Shown: piece after piece, positions 36,353 through 47,472 of the stretch
How positions within the stretch are numbered: position 1 is the stretch's first letter
How the letters are laid out: each line of letters begins with the position of its first letter
Source: Lichina pygmaea
Taxonomy: Eukaryota; Ascomycota; Lichinomycetes; Lichinales; Lichinaceae
Direction of reading: 5' to 3'
DNA length: 64,000 bases
NCBI GenBank assembly: GCA_963422465.1
Contig: OY730174.1
Location: forward strand, 558,001 to 622,000
Made by a program: the position numbers and the translations under genes
Notes under the pieces: generated by a model
Told to the model about the DNA's origin: nothing
Databases searched by the model: none
The model's input: the letters and a program-made list of their open reading frames with translations, nothing else

Positions 36353-39300
36353 TCTGTCTCCGGGTCGAGTCATCAAAAGGCGTTGCTTGTCTTAGATGTC
36401 TGTTACTGTGAGGACGGTCGTAGTCTGTTGCATTGGGTTGGCGTCATGTCGTGGCACGTTGCTCCTTGTTTCCGGCGTTCAAAAAGTAGGGGCGACCCAC
36501 CGCAGATCAACGCACGCCGTCCATCTTAATACTTTTTCGAGACGTGATCGGCCGCTGCTTTTATGACGATGGGATGGTTCTCCTTTGAAGCTCAACGGTC
36601 ATCTATGTACATATCAGGCAAGGCCTACTGTGCGGTAATTACCCCTGTCCAGGCTGTGTGCTAGGTTCACGAACAATTCCAAACTTTCTGTGGGCGGTTT
36701 CCGTGGCGAGTCCTCTGGCAAGTTTTCTCGCGCGAGTCCTCTTGGCCAACATGGTCAGGCCTACCGTAGCATACGAGTACGTATGTACATACGTAGGGCA
36801 TCACTTGTACGGAGGTAGGCCTTGGAGGCTTACAGCAGGTATACCCGTACTTCCCCCTTCGGCCTCGGCGTGCCTGGCGGTGCCCGGGTCCCTGGCGTCT
36901 TCGTCTTGGCCTTGTCGTTTGCCTGTTTTGCGGACAAATGTTCGTACGATATTCGCCGATGTTCGTACCAGTACGTACCGGTACTGTACCTACAGTACTC
37001 GTACATAGAGCTCTTCCACGTATGTATCACGTGATTACTCCCTTTGGTTATCCTATCAAGCTCCAGATTACGAGTCGGGACGTACGTTACGTACTGTATA
37101 TATGTATGTATGTACCTCCGTACTGTACTCAAGTACAGTACCTCACTCAGAGGGGGCCAATTATCATATGAGCTGCCACATTGAGTCCGACAGTGGGACG
37201 CACGCAGGAAAAAAAAAAAAAGGATCTAGGGACTCGACCAATCCACCGTACAATAGGCGTGGATCTACGGAGTACGGGGGTACGTCGTAGAACTACAGTG
37301 GCACGACACAAGTCTGCGTACACCTTCATACAAAATCTACCTCGGGTTAGTCCGGAGGATCAATACATCATCACTTGCTGCTGTCCATGTAACTCTGATT
37401 CTGTCGCATTACTTAAGAAGATAGCAGCTGATGGGTTGTACCGGTGTACGCAGACTTGTGTCGTGACACTGTACTGCTCACGGACTCGACTCCGACGGAG
37501 CTCACCACGAGAAGGCATCAGATAACCCAATGAAACAGACCTGACAATTCAAGAGCTCTGCATTGATCTCCTAGTCTCCTACTACGGTAAGAAGATCTCA
37601 CCCAGAAATTGAAGAACCTCTTTGTACTCGTGGGCAGCCAGAATCAGGAAAAACGTTCATCCGATCGTTAGTCAGCAACCCCCAGCCTGTCCCGTGACCG
37701 GACTTACGAGTAGCACGCCGGGCGTGAGGGGTACAGGGCACGAGGGGTTCGGATCAGTAAGTTTAGGGTACGGTAAGGAAGTCTGATAGGTGATGCAAAG
37801 CATGTGACTCTATCCTCGCCCTATAATGCCCTCGAGGCCCGCTCCCTTCTCGCCCGGTCGGCCGTCCCATCCCCTCCCCGCCATGCCCGCCACCCTTCAG
37901 CTCCCGATACGGTAGTCAGTGGCGGGCCTTTCAATCCTCAATTCGGGGTCGATGTGGACCAAGCCCCGTGCCGTTCGGGCACGTCAAAGCCTCCAGCCCA
38001 GTGTTAAGTCGACCGACAACGTTGAACTCGACGCAGGAAGGGCGCTGGACAGTGCCATGGAAGACGCGAGGGCGACGGGGTCGGCTCGGCCGAGTTCAGA
38101 CCATCGACGCCGTCGCTGCAGGACGAGCCAGGATCCGTGTGGTATACGAAGCAGCGGACCCAAAACCCCCTGTCCTGCTGATCTCGAGCTGTTCGCCCAA
38201 ACTTCTCGAGCGCACGAGAGGTGCGATTCCAGCGATCCCACCGCTGAGGCTCCTCCACTGGCCTTCCCGTCACGACACTCTTGGTCTTCACCTTCGGATC
38301 CCTCTGTTAATCCAACCGTCGCCGAGCTTGGGTAGGCCTTTTCTCATCCAATCCGTCCCCGAGGCGGTGGTTATAAGCGGCGTCCCGGTCGCCACGCCGA
38401 GGTCTTGCACAAGCCACGTTGTTCGACCTCTGGTGTGGCTTCCCAGGTCGTCGCAAGGTGCCGATCGACTTTTGATCGTCGAGGCACTACCCTCGGGTGC
38501 TTCCCCAGTCACCGGCACTCTTTCGAGGTCATTCCAAATGCCGAGAACTTTGCTCGGCGCTCTTTCACGTGGCGCGCGCAAGGCGCAAATATGTGCGACT
38601 CTGTGTCGCCATATCCCACCGCAGTTGGCAGTTATCTGCCAACTGCATTCGGTCGAACCATGTTGCTGTGCCGCGATCACTGTAAGGCCTCCATCTTCGT
38701 CGAAGGAAGTCATGTACTCATTCGCCTTTTCTGGGATTAGAGACGTACTGTCGCGCCAGCTCTCAGAACATCGGACATGCATGCGGGCGTACGCAGCTGG
38801 ACCCTGTGATCGGGTTCTGTTGCATTACAGTCGCCGTCCTATCAATGTGAAGAAGCCACCGCATCCTGTCGCTTCAAAGGAAACCACAAAACATTTAGGA
38901 AAGAAAGGCTTTCGTTCCTGGACCAGTTCCACAAACACATTGTCCATACATCTTGGGCATGACTTTGACTATCGTCCCCCTTTCAACCTGTCATGTCGTG
39001 GAGGGTCTTCCTCCCCGATTTTCATCTTTTAAATCTGATCAAGTTTACATCTTCCGCAAAAGCTGTGAGTTACCGACACTTTCCTGCCGCACCAGGAATA
39101 GCGCAACCAACAACTATTCCAAGATTAGTTATGAATCAAAATAAAACTGGTTCTAATCTATACTGACTATTGTCATTAGATACCCTGTGGTAACGCAAAT
39201 CACAGCATGTCTGGGATGCTACACAGGGCAGCGAGCTCACAATTGAAGCTGGCGAGAGAGACTACGCCTTGTCCCCAACAATCGCCATCTCGCCAAAAGC

Positions 39301-39550
39301 CTCCACTACCACCACTACATCCACCTTCTCTATTCAACTCACAGTGGTAAGGTATGTTTTCCCAGAGTGGAGGACATTTATCCAAAGCCGCTGTTGTTGG
39401 CGCAAGGATTAGTATAGGTGTACCGTGTGTACAAACATCACGAGTTTCCTAAAAAAAAGTCCTGGATAAGCCACTACCCAAAGCAGCCAGCAGTCGCCCT
39501 TATTTGGGTGCTGGCTGTTGGCTCGCTCCTCAAAAAAGTCCCTGTACAAA
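36353..39550. other. Spacer with MITE and an unassigned open frame
   Basis: GTAC/TACGTA words cluster at about 36770-37160. A MITE lies at 37296-37471 (listed separately). A frame of 354 codons is open at 37968-39032 on the + strand, but it starts with a non-ATG codon, has no family resemblance and no intron pattern, so I do not call it a gene. From about 38.8 kb the GC content drops towards the repeat-rich half of the window. Confidence 0.45.
37296..37471. mobile_element. MITE-like element, 29-base terminal inverted repeats, TA duplication
   Basis: The left terminus 37296-37324 starts CAGTGGCACGACACAAGTC. The right terminus 37443-37471 is its reverse complement with a single mismatch. The element is flanked on both sides by TA (37294-37295 and 37472-37473). 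At 176 bases with no coding capacity this is the profile of a Tc1/mariner-type MITE. Whether copies exist elsewhere cannot be seen here, and the mobilising transposase is unknown. Confidence 0.75.
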
Positions 39551-39559
39551 AGTGTACAA

Positions 39560-40600
39560 TATGAAGTTGAAACCTTGCCTAATCTTCGTGTGCCCTGTCC
39601 ATGATGCAAGCGCTATGTCCAGGGCTATCAACCACACCAGGCAGATGTTGGAGACTGAGGACAGTGCTTTCTTTGGCCAGGCCGCCGTCAGCCCAGCCTG
39701 GGAAGAAAGGTATACTATGACACACTGGAGTGGCCATGCGAACAAGACCAGGAACATGGATCGCTGGCTCAGAACAAAGTCTCTTGCCTGGTCGTGACCA
39801 GTGGGCTTGGAACAGGTGTCGACATCAAAAAGATCACTTTCGTTGTCCACTGTGGTCTCCAGCACAGTATCGTGGACTATGTGCAGCAGGTTAGCCGTGG
39901 CGGGTAAGATGGCAAGCAACAGATCACAGCTCTGTTAGTCTTCAGCTCCAACAATTGACTACTACTGAGCGACCATGGTGAGAGAGTCCAGGATACTTTA
40001 CTTTACATAGTACGTCCTCCTCGAGGGATTTTCACCTGGAGGATATACTAATGGCCACTGGCATAGTGTCTCGGGGTACACAAATTGCCATTGGCATAAC
40101 ATCTTGGGGTGCACGAATCGCTACTGGCGTAATATTCCAAGTGTACCAACTGCCATTGGCACAATATCTTGGGGCGCACCAACTACTATCAGTATATTTT
40201 CATGGGGTTGTCGATTCCCAGTTGAATACCACTAGTATTGTGTGAAGGTGGCGCGGCTACTGAAAGAAAACTGTACAAAATACTATTACAGCACAGAGGG
40301 GAAAAGATACTCATTGCAGGAAGGTAAGTGATCATACATGTCAAACACACAGGATGATACTTGGCTAACAACTGTCATAGAGTATGCAAAGTCTGCAAAG
40401 CCTGCAAAGCGACTGGCACAACCCGCAAAGAAGCAGTAGCAGAATGCAAAACAACTGAAAACACTGGTCGATGGATATTTCTACACCGCCACAAGCCATC
40501 ACCAACAATTTTCCGCTTCCTGCCACACCTGGTAGGCAGCCTCTTGTTCACGTGCCTTGACTATATGCATTGTCTTGTGGATGTTTGTTAACTCTCGATG
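39560..40600 (+). pseudogene. RecQ / telomere-linked-helicase-like relic
   Basis: A stretch at about 39795-39908 reads VVTSGLGTGVDIKKITFVVH and then SIVDYVQQVSRGG followed by Asp-Gly after an in-frame stop. This matches the C-terminal helicase motifs V and VI of RecQ-type and fungal telomere-linked helicases (usual form Q-x-GRGGRDG). The upstream part (39550-39795, LIFVCPVHDASAMSRAINH) is in a neighbouring frame, so there is at least one frameshift and several stops. A Cys-rich segment at about 40361-40450 (VCKVCKACK) resembles the zinc-rich tail of such genes. In some fungi these genes are subtelomeric; that this locus is near a telomere is only a suggestion. Confidence 0.55.
40051..40208 (+). 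repeat. 33-base minisatellite, four units plus partial
   Basis: Units start at 40051, 40084, 40117 and 40150, with a partial fifth at 40183. The consensus contains GCCATTGGCATAATATCTTG followed by GGGTGCACCAA. The 33-base period keeps a reading frame (11 residues). It lies inside the helicase relic. Confidence 0.8.
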
Positions 40601-41264
40601 TGCTATCAACAGGTTCTGTGGTATCTTTGTCCACGGACGACTACTAGTGTGCGCTGTGTTCTTTTTGCAGCACATCCGAAAAATCGATGAAAAACTATTG
40701 TGGTAGCCAGCATCAGGACAAATCTCAGGAATCTCCTAATATTGACAAGCCACATCTACATCCAGCGAAGACAGACACCGGGACGGACAGGGCACTGCAG
40801 GCATCACGACAGACAGTACAGTGGAAGAAAGGTTGGCTCCACCTTGATAATGTCCATCGTCTGCAGTACTTCAGCTCATACATGGAAGCTCTCAATCAGG
40901 GACTTACCTTCGATACTCTCATAGTTCAGTCGACAAGATGAACTCCCACTTGTACCCGTCCAGTCAACACATCACAATTTGTCATACTTTGAGGTTGTCG
41001 AGAGGTAGGGAGGAGGAGGATGGGGAGGGAGGGAAAAGGAGAAGCAGGCAGGACTCGGAGTCATGACCATAGTCAAACAAGAGGTCAGCAGCCGGTGGTG
41101 GCATTGCAGGTGCAGCTACCGTCGGGGTGCCAACCATGCTAACCTTCTGCTAGACACCGCGACTCTGTGGTCTCTCCATAAATCGTCCGACAAACTCAAC
41201 CAATTCCGACAGCGACTAGGACAAAGCTCTTGTTCATCTTCTGCGACATTATATCCCTCGATCT

Positions 41265-41393
41265 GGGGTGGCATGGTGTAGTGGGAAGCTCGGGAGAGTC
41301 TACCTCTACATGGCATCCATGACCTGGAACTAGTGGTGTTAGGCTTGGAGAACCTGACTGAACTGGTCGTCGGTTTGAATCCGACCCACCCCA
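41265..41393 (+). ncRNA. tRNA-like sequence (tRNA relic or head of a tRNA-derived SINE)
   Basis: A seven-base acceptor-like stem pairs perfectly (GGGGTGG at 41265-41271 with CCACCCC at 41386-41392, discriminator A). A canonical T-arm (GTCGG, 7-base loop TTTGAAT, CCGAC) sits directly before the 3' strand. A-box-like (TGGCATGGTGTAGTGG) and B-box-like (GGTTTGAATCC) promoter words are present. The middle is too long for a plain tRNA (129 bases in all) and I could not form regular D and anticodon arms, so a functional tRNA is doubtful. A long-intron tRNA, a pseudogene or a SINE head are the options. Confidence 0.45.
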
Positions 41394-41439
41394 CATTCAG
41401 CCACAAAAACCCCGAGATTCATAGCTTGTCTAAACACAT

Positions 41440-42140
41440 TACTGCGACGAGACACAAGCGGCCTGGTGAACTGCAGTCACTCTCACACCCCGAAGGTGTC
41501 TTTGTGGAGATCACCATGGACTTTGTTACCGACCTGCCAACACTTACACGAGACGACAGCGCCGCTTTATCTTCAGGTATCCTAAAGGAATACCTGGACG
41601 AGCGTCTCGGAAAAGACTGGAAATATCAGTTGACGTCACCGGCTGAGCTCCGATTTATCTTCGTGCCGAAGAAGGACGGGACCCTGCCACCAACAACATG
41701 CGGGCGCGCTTGCAGTGCTGCTACGTCGCCAGACAATCGATATCCATGCTGGCCGCAACAGGGCATCAAACCCACCCATCAACTGGACGCGGCCATCAAA
41801 CCAAGAGGCTGCACTAGCCTTCACCCGTGACTCGCGGGCGGATCTGCGTCGACTACCGCGGTCCGAACAACAAGACCCGGAAGGACTCCGGATCTTTACC
41901 GTTGCGTTGGGAGCCGTTCGACAGACTCAGAAGCACGACGGCGTTCACCGAGATCGACTTGCGCGACACCTACCACCACATCTCTATCGGGAAGAAGACG
42001 AGTGGAAGAGTCCCTTCACGGACGCGGTACGGGCATTTCGAGTACCTGGTCGTCTTTGCAGACCTGGCAGACTGCCCATACCGCCGTCTTTCCAATAGAA
42101 TTTGGCACGACCAGCATGCTGGCAGGTCGTACGAGTTGGC
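41440..42140 (+). mobile_element. Ty3/gypsy pol fragments, fossil
   Basis: Short degraded pieces resemble integrase (EITMDFVTDLP) and reverse transcriptase (FVPKKDG; VDYRG; FTEIDLRDTYHHI; RTRYGHFEYLVVF). The order of the pieces is not that of an intact pol gene, so this is a rearranged, heavily broken remnant. No LTRs were recognised. Confidence 0.6.
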
Positions 42141-42379
42141 GATGAGCTCTGCCTCGCTCTGTGGACTGGAGTGAGAAGGAAGGGCCAACTCGTCGTTCTC
42201 GTGATGCACAATCAGCAAGAGATGCTTGGAAATCATTCCAGTACCAGTCCTTCACCTTGTTATGTGACTTTGAAGCAGGAGCTTTGAGACTGGGTAAGTG
42301 AGTACTCTACTTTACTTCATTGACTCTACTGTACCCGATCACATGACAGTCGATATCACATAACGAGCGATAATGCAAA

Positions 42380-42746
42380 AATTGACTAACATCTTCAATC
42401 TCCATGGAAAAGCTGTACAACAACCGAATGAGTGAGGCGCTTGCTGAACTAGATCAGGCGGACCAAGTCAACTATTCTGAGACTGCTTTGAAGCACAATA
42501 TCAGTCGCCAGGCTCTTTCACGACATCACAAAGAAGAAAGCACCTCCCAAGCAAAAGCAACCTCGAACCTTCAACAAGCTCTTACAGGGCTCAGGAAACC
42601 ATGCTAGTAGAGTGGATCAGTACTCTAAGTGTCCAGAGACTGCCTGCAACTCCCCAAGTCATACAAGACCTTGCAGAACATATCGCTGAAAAGTCTCTTC
42701 ATTGGGAAGTGCTGGACACAACACTTTGTTCAACATCATTCTGCAG
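42380..42746 (+). mobile_element. pogo/Fot1-like DNA transposon, 5' fragment
   Basis: About 70 residues from 42404 (YNNRMSEALAELDQ, NYSETALKHNISRQALSRHH) fit the N-terminal psq/helix-turn-helix of pogo-type (Fot1) transposases. After a one-frame shift near 42580, MLVEWISTLSVQRLPATPQV and IQDLAEHIAEKSLHW fit the following CENP-B-type helix-turn-helix. The DDE catalytic part is absent because a decayed LTR element begins at about 42747. No terminal repeat was identified. Confidence 0.6.
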
Positions 42747-44323
42747 TGTAAGGCCCCGTCGCAACAACTACTTACAATAGCCCGTATCCAGCAGCCCCGC
42801 ATCCGTCGATCACGTGATGCGGCTCTACTCACGTGACCAACGGAGGAATACAGCTCCGACCTGCATAGCCGACACGAGCCAGCCGCGACCAGCCGCGACT
42901 AGCCGGCTACTTGAGACAGCCGTGCAGCGGCTCGGAGATTGGTTGGGGTCGCTTAGCTAGATGCTCCGTTCTCAGCTCTATAACATATAGAGCTGCTCTC
43001 GCTGTTCTTCTTGGAGACCAGTGAACAATTCTAGCAACCACTCGATCCTTTCCACCGAGCAGTCATCCTGAGCACACTGCTGGTAACGTTCTCACAGTTT
43101 TGTTCGCTCTCCTCTCACCAAAAAAAGAAGCAGTCTGTTCATGATGACTGGCTTGGGCAGAGCTCTTCGTGGCAAGAGGACTCCCGGCAAATTGTCGCAA
43201 CAAGACAACAAAATGATGGATCTGGCTGACCAAAGGCCAGCACCTCCCGGCCATCCGGGAAGGGGACTCCCTCCAGCAGGGGGGGATAATCTCTCACCAG
43301 AGAGGTAGCATCACCACCACACAACAGTGGAGATGTGGGACAGAAGTGTGTGTCAGAGGAGATCATCGCAGATGAACACAACACTCTCAGGTATAGTGAT
43401 AGAACTCTCTTGTCACTGACAGAGGAACTCAAGAAGCTCAAGCACAGGAAGAAGGTGCTTGACAAGTAGTCAAACCTTATAGCAAGGTGGGTTGAACTAC
43501 AGGTGCTTAGTCACCAGGTTGTGACTGAAGCCATGGGGCTGGGAGACAGCAGATATGTAGGACTGGCTGTAAATAAGCCAGCCCACAGTGATGTAGTCAT
43601 GGGACTGTCCTGGGCAGAGATGTCAACTACCCAGACAGGGATTTCAAACTTAGAGGTATCACAAAGTACTCTGGGAGAAGTGTGCAAGAACTGCAGAAAT
43701 ACCTGTATCAATGCAAGCTGGGTTTTGAGATCTCAGAAGTTATAGACAATAAGAAGATAGTTCTCAAAGCAATGCAGTACCTTGATGGAGCTATTAAGAG
43801 TGTGATGCAGATCTGTTATAAGAAAGGCAAAATGGAGACAATAACTTGGGACCAGTACAAAAACCTTCTCAAGAATCAATTTGAGCATCCAACAAACAGA
43901 GAGCTTATAGCACTGTAAAAGTATAACACTACCTATCAACAATCTGGGCAGTCAGTGCAAGACTTCATCAACTATCTGGACAGGCTCAGTAAAGACCTGG
44001 GGCTGAAGTTGGATATAGAACACACCAAGGAACTTCTGATCAAACTGCCGCCAGACCTCCAACACAAGATAACTCAAGATTATGACATGCTGCAGACTCT
44101 TGAGGAAGTGACAAGCTGAGCACTGTGCCTGGAGTTGTACACCAATAACTGGAAGAGAAGTAACTGTTAGACTGACCCAAGACTATTCTCAGAAGACTAC
44201 AGGTCTCCACCAACCTCTGGGTATTGTCAGTACAACAGTGAGTCAAAGCTGTGGGTAGGGGGATTAGCATAAAAGTTATACTCCAGGGGTTTACACCTAT
44301 ACAACAGAAATCCAAGTTTCTTC
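42747..44323 (+). mobile_element. Decayed LTR retroelement Z: LTR and gag part, fossil
   Basis: An LTR-like stretch starts TGTAAGGCCCCG at about 42747, has a TATA-like word (CTCTATAACATATAG) at about 42975 and ends somewhere near 43070. Behind it a gag-like region (about 43140-44290; segments QYLDGAIKSVMQICYKKGK and TWDQYKNLLKNQFEHP) runs until a LINE 5' end begins. It is broken in several places and is the oldest-looking layer of the nest. The remainder should lie beyond the window. Confidence 0.55.
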
Positions 44324-44662
44324 AACTCTTCTCAGAACCACTGTTCAAGGACCATCACTTTTGGTAAAGACAGCAATTTGTCATATGTTCTGGAAAACAG
44401 CCGACATCCTGTCCTGACCCACCCAAACTTTAAGGTGAAAACCCATCACCTTTGAGAATCACACCTGATTGTCAAAAGTTGCGATCTTGGGATCTATGAT
44501 CTGTTTCTTCAACAACTAGTAATCCAGCTATAACCAGAGAGAGAGAGTCTCAGGATAAGAGGAATAGTTAGAGTCTGACTGACTCTGGAGCTAGCAGAGT
44601 CCTTGACTCAAGGAAAGTCTAGATAGAGAGTCTGGTCCCTAGTCTAGACAAATACTCCTAGC
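44324..44662 (+). mobile_element. LINE A, 5' end only
   Basis: It is a diverged direct copy of the 5' untranslated start of LINE B (47007-47340). Both begin AACTCTTCYCAGAACCA and share AAGGTGAAAACCCATCACC and the GTCTCAGGATAAGAGGAAT block. It is interrupted at 44663 by the LTR of the minus-strand gypsy element. Confidence 0.65.
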
Positions 44663-45015
44663 TGTGACGAGGCAATAGCAGGGCAGAACTCAAGCCTAAC
44701 TGATTTGGTAACCTTGACCTGACTTGGCTTGAGACTTGAGACTTGGATTGATGTACAAGACGAAAGACAAGGAAGGAAGAAAAAGAGAAAAGAAGAGAAG
44801 AAGCTGGGGAAGCAGGAGAAGTTCTTATAGGCAGGGGATCAGGCAACAGCGGAGCAAACAGGTAACAGTGCAGATAGAACTTTCCGGTAAGGTGTGTAAC
44901 TTGTGCCAGATATGCAACAAGGTAATAGCAGAGCAAACAGGCAACAGTGCAGATAGAACTTCCCGGCAAGGTGTGTGACTTGTGCCAGATATGCAACTGG
45001 GCCAGAACTGTGACA
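44663..45015 (-). repeat. 3' LTR of the minus-strand gypsy element (353 bases)
   Basis: On the minus strand it begins TGTCACAGTTC directly behind a polypurine tract and ends CGTCACA. A roughly 60-base block with GGTAACAGTGCAGATAGAAC is present twice in tandem (about 44863-44995). Confidence 0.65.
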
Positions 45016-45525
45016 TTACCCCCCTCCTTCACATGGTGAACTCCTGTGAGCCTCAGGCTGCTTGTGGGTGTAGTTCCGTGGCTGTGGTTTCCTTGGGTAT
45101 TTCTTATGGAAATTGTAGATGGCGTCTTTGGTGTTGTCAAGATGCTTAATAGGCTTTTCAGTGGCATCTTCAATTGGCCATCCAGACTATTTGACTAGGT
45201 ACTTGAACTTCTGTCAAGACATTGCTGGCTTGGAGTCAAGGATTTCTTCAACCTGGAACTCTTCATCTGTGTCTTGACCAATGACAGAGCCAGGGTGTTC
45301 ATTTGATTGGCCAGGGATAGGATTAGCAGGTGTCAGACGTAGAAGGAAAATATGAAAGACAGAGTGGATCTTGAGAGTGTGTGGAAGCTCCAGATGGCAG
45401 GCACAGCTTCCAACTGTCTTCAACACCTTGAATAGTCCAATCCACTTGTTGTCAAGCTTTTTGCAAGAGTGGCATGTCCTGATGTTCTTGGTATTCAGCC
45501 AAACAAGATCTCCAGTTTGATAGGA

Positions 45526-46533
45526 TTTTTTTGATTTGATTTGATTCTTACACTGTTTGTAGCTTTACAGCCATGCAGATCTTCCAGCTAATAGTGAACT
45601 TCTTCAGAAAACCTTTAAAGGAATAAAAACTGAAGACAGGGAGGTGACTAGAAAGTGTAGCAAAAGGAAATCTTGTAGTGTCTGGTAGGAAAAGCTTCTA
45701 GATGTTGGAGTGTGAATAGTGAAGTTTGAAAGCCAGATTAAATTGGTTTAGTCTTTTCAAAGACATAAACCAGTACAGAAACTTCTGTAGAAGCTCTGGG
45801 TTTGAAATAATAGTAGTGAAATCTTGGGGGTTAAAGAGAGCATGTTGTCTTTGACTTGAGTAGAGAGAGCATGAAGAGGTGATATGCTTTACTGTCTCTT
45901 CTGCTTGACCACACATGCATAGGGGGGTAGGAAAGTCAGGGACTCCAGCTCTGAAAAGAAAACTTGCTAGACCAATTCTCCCAGTTCTGGTTTGCAGTAG
46001 TAGACTTGCCTCAGCTTTCTGTAGCTCTTTGTAGAGCTTTAGGTTGTTGTAGTGAGGTTTTTGGCAAAACACCTGCCATCCAGCATAGCCTTTTCTTTTC
46101 TTCTCCTCCCATTGGTTTTCCCACTCTTTAGTAAAGAGTATTTGTAGTTCTTTCTTTGAACTAGCCTGGTTAGTAGTTATTTGACTTAACCAAGTGAACT
46201 TCCAATTAGGAGAGATAGTTGAGGATTTCTTTAAAGGTTTCCTCAGTGAAGAAGCATAGGAAGAAATAGTAGAAAAGGTACTGTCAAGAAAGTCTTTCAG
46301 AGAGGAGGTTTGGATAGAAGATAGAAAACAAGCTGTGCGAAATTTAAAATAGAGATCTAGAGGTAAAAGAAAAAGCTCACTCTCTAATAGAAAAGAAGGA
46401 GTGGCTTTGAAAGCACCCCCAATAAGTCTCAGACATTTGTTTTGGAATATGATAAGAGAGGAAATATTAGAGGATTTTCTGAGTGGGTTGAACCAAATTC
46501 CCACTGCATAGCTCAGTACAGATCTGAGTATTG
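45526..46533 (-). mobile_element. LINE C, 5'-truncated Tad1-like copy with 13-base target duplication
   Basis: The minus strand encodes the C-terminal part of a LINE ORF2: about 285 codons with a terminal CCHC-like motif (CMCGQAEETVKHITSSC), open without a stop to near its end. It finishes in a TCAAATCAAATC-type A-rich tail. The 13 bases CAGTTTGATAGGA (plus strand) flank it exactly at 45513-45525 and 46534-46546, the target-site duplication. Its host is the minus-strand gypsy element. Confidence 0.85.
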
Positions 46534-47472
46534 CAGTTTGATAGGATAGTGACGGGACTTGATGCAAATTAGTGGCATGAGCTTGAGCTTCCTGGGATAG
46601 TCAGAGTTCAGCTTGCAACTGTTCCAGAATTTGTATTATTTCTCCAGAGATTTCCATAGCATCTTGGTTGCAGGCTTCACTTGTGGGTGTGATGCTGAGC
46701 TGTAGATAGAACTCTTTGTTGGCAAAGAACAGTGACATGCCAGAGGAATCAGACTGGGAGTTATTCTGTGTGAACTCTGCCAGAGGAAGCTATTGGACCC
46801 AGTCATCTTGGAGATAGTTGACATAGGATCTCAGGTAGCATTCAAGCTCCTGATTCTCTTGTTCTGTCTGACCATCTGTCTCTGGGTGGTGTCCTGAGGA
46901 TAGTTGTAGCATGACATCAAGATGGGCACAGAGTGCTTTCCAGAATAAGCTGACAAACTGACCTCCTCTGTCTGAGACTGCTCCTGGGTAAACCATGGGT
47001 ACAAAAAACTCTTCCCAGAACCACGTCCTTCAAGGACCATCATTTTTGACAAACACCACAATTTGTCATATATTCTGGAAAACAGCCGAGTTCCTCTGTG
47101 AAACCACTCAAACCTTAAGGTGAAAACCCATCACCTTTGAGAACCACGCGTGTTTGTCAAAAGTTGTGATCTTGAATCCACGATCTTCTTCTTCAACAAC
47201 CAGCAATCTACCCACAACCAGAGAGAGAGTCTCAGGATAAGAGGAATGGTTAGAGTCTGACTGACTCTGGAGCTAGCAGAGACTTTGGCTCAAGGAAAGT
47301 CTAGATAGGGGGTCTGGTCCCTAGTCTAGGTTAATACTTCTAGCTTTGCCCAGAGCTTAGTTGGAAAAAGCTGCCCAGGAAAGTCTAGTCTTGGAGATTG
47401 GTCCCAGGACTAGATTATTACTGCTGGGAAACCAGGTGACTCTTCTTTCTGGCAGTACTCTGCAGACAGAAA

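Larger units (their letters stand above)
44663..47006 (-). mobile_element. Ty3/gypsy chromovirus on the minus strand, 3' part, fossil
   Basis: On the minus strand the order is integrase core (about 46996-46790, [17 protein letters not shown] and [11 protein letters not shown]), a DLVWLNTKN segment, a degraded chromodomain-like end (about 45430-45060), a GGAGGGGGG polypurine tract and the 3' LTR (45015-44663). The integrase is cut off on its N-terminal side by LINE B at about 47006; the gag and RT parts should lie beyond the window. LINE C is inserted in it. It is broken in several places. Confidence 0.7.

Noticed and set aside
37968-39032. 354-codon open frame
   Set aside because: It begins with a non-ATG codon, has no recognisable domain and changes composition along its length; it is probably a chance frame, though RNA-seq could overturn this.
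40051-40208. Regular repeat array as a CRISPR
   Set aside because: The units are contiguous 33-base copies without unique spacers, and the genome is fungal.
44324-47340. The two similar 5' blocks as a pair of LTRs
   Set aside because: The second copy continues into LINE ORF1 and ORF2 with no LTR-type termini, and the DNA between holds an opposite-strand gypsy element. They are two LINE 5' ends.
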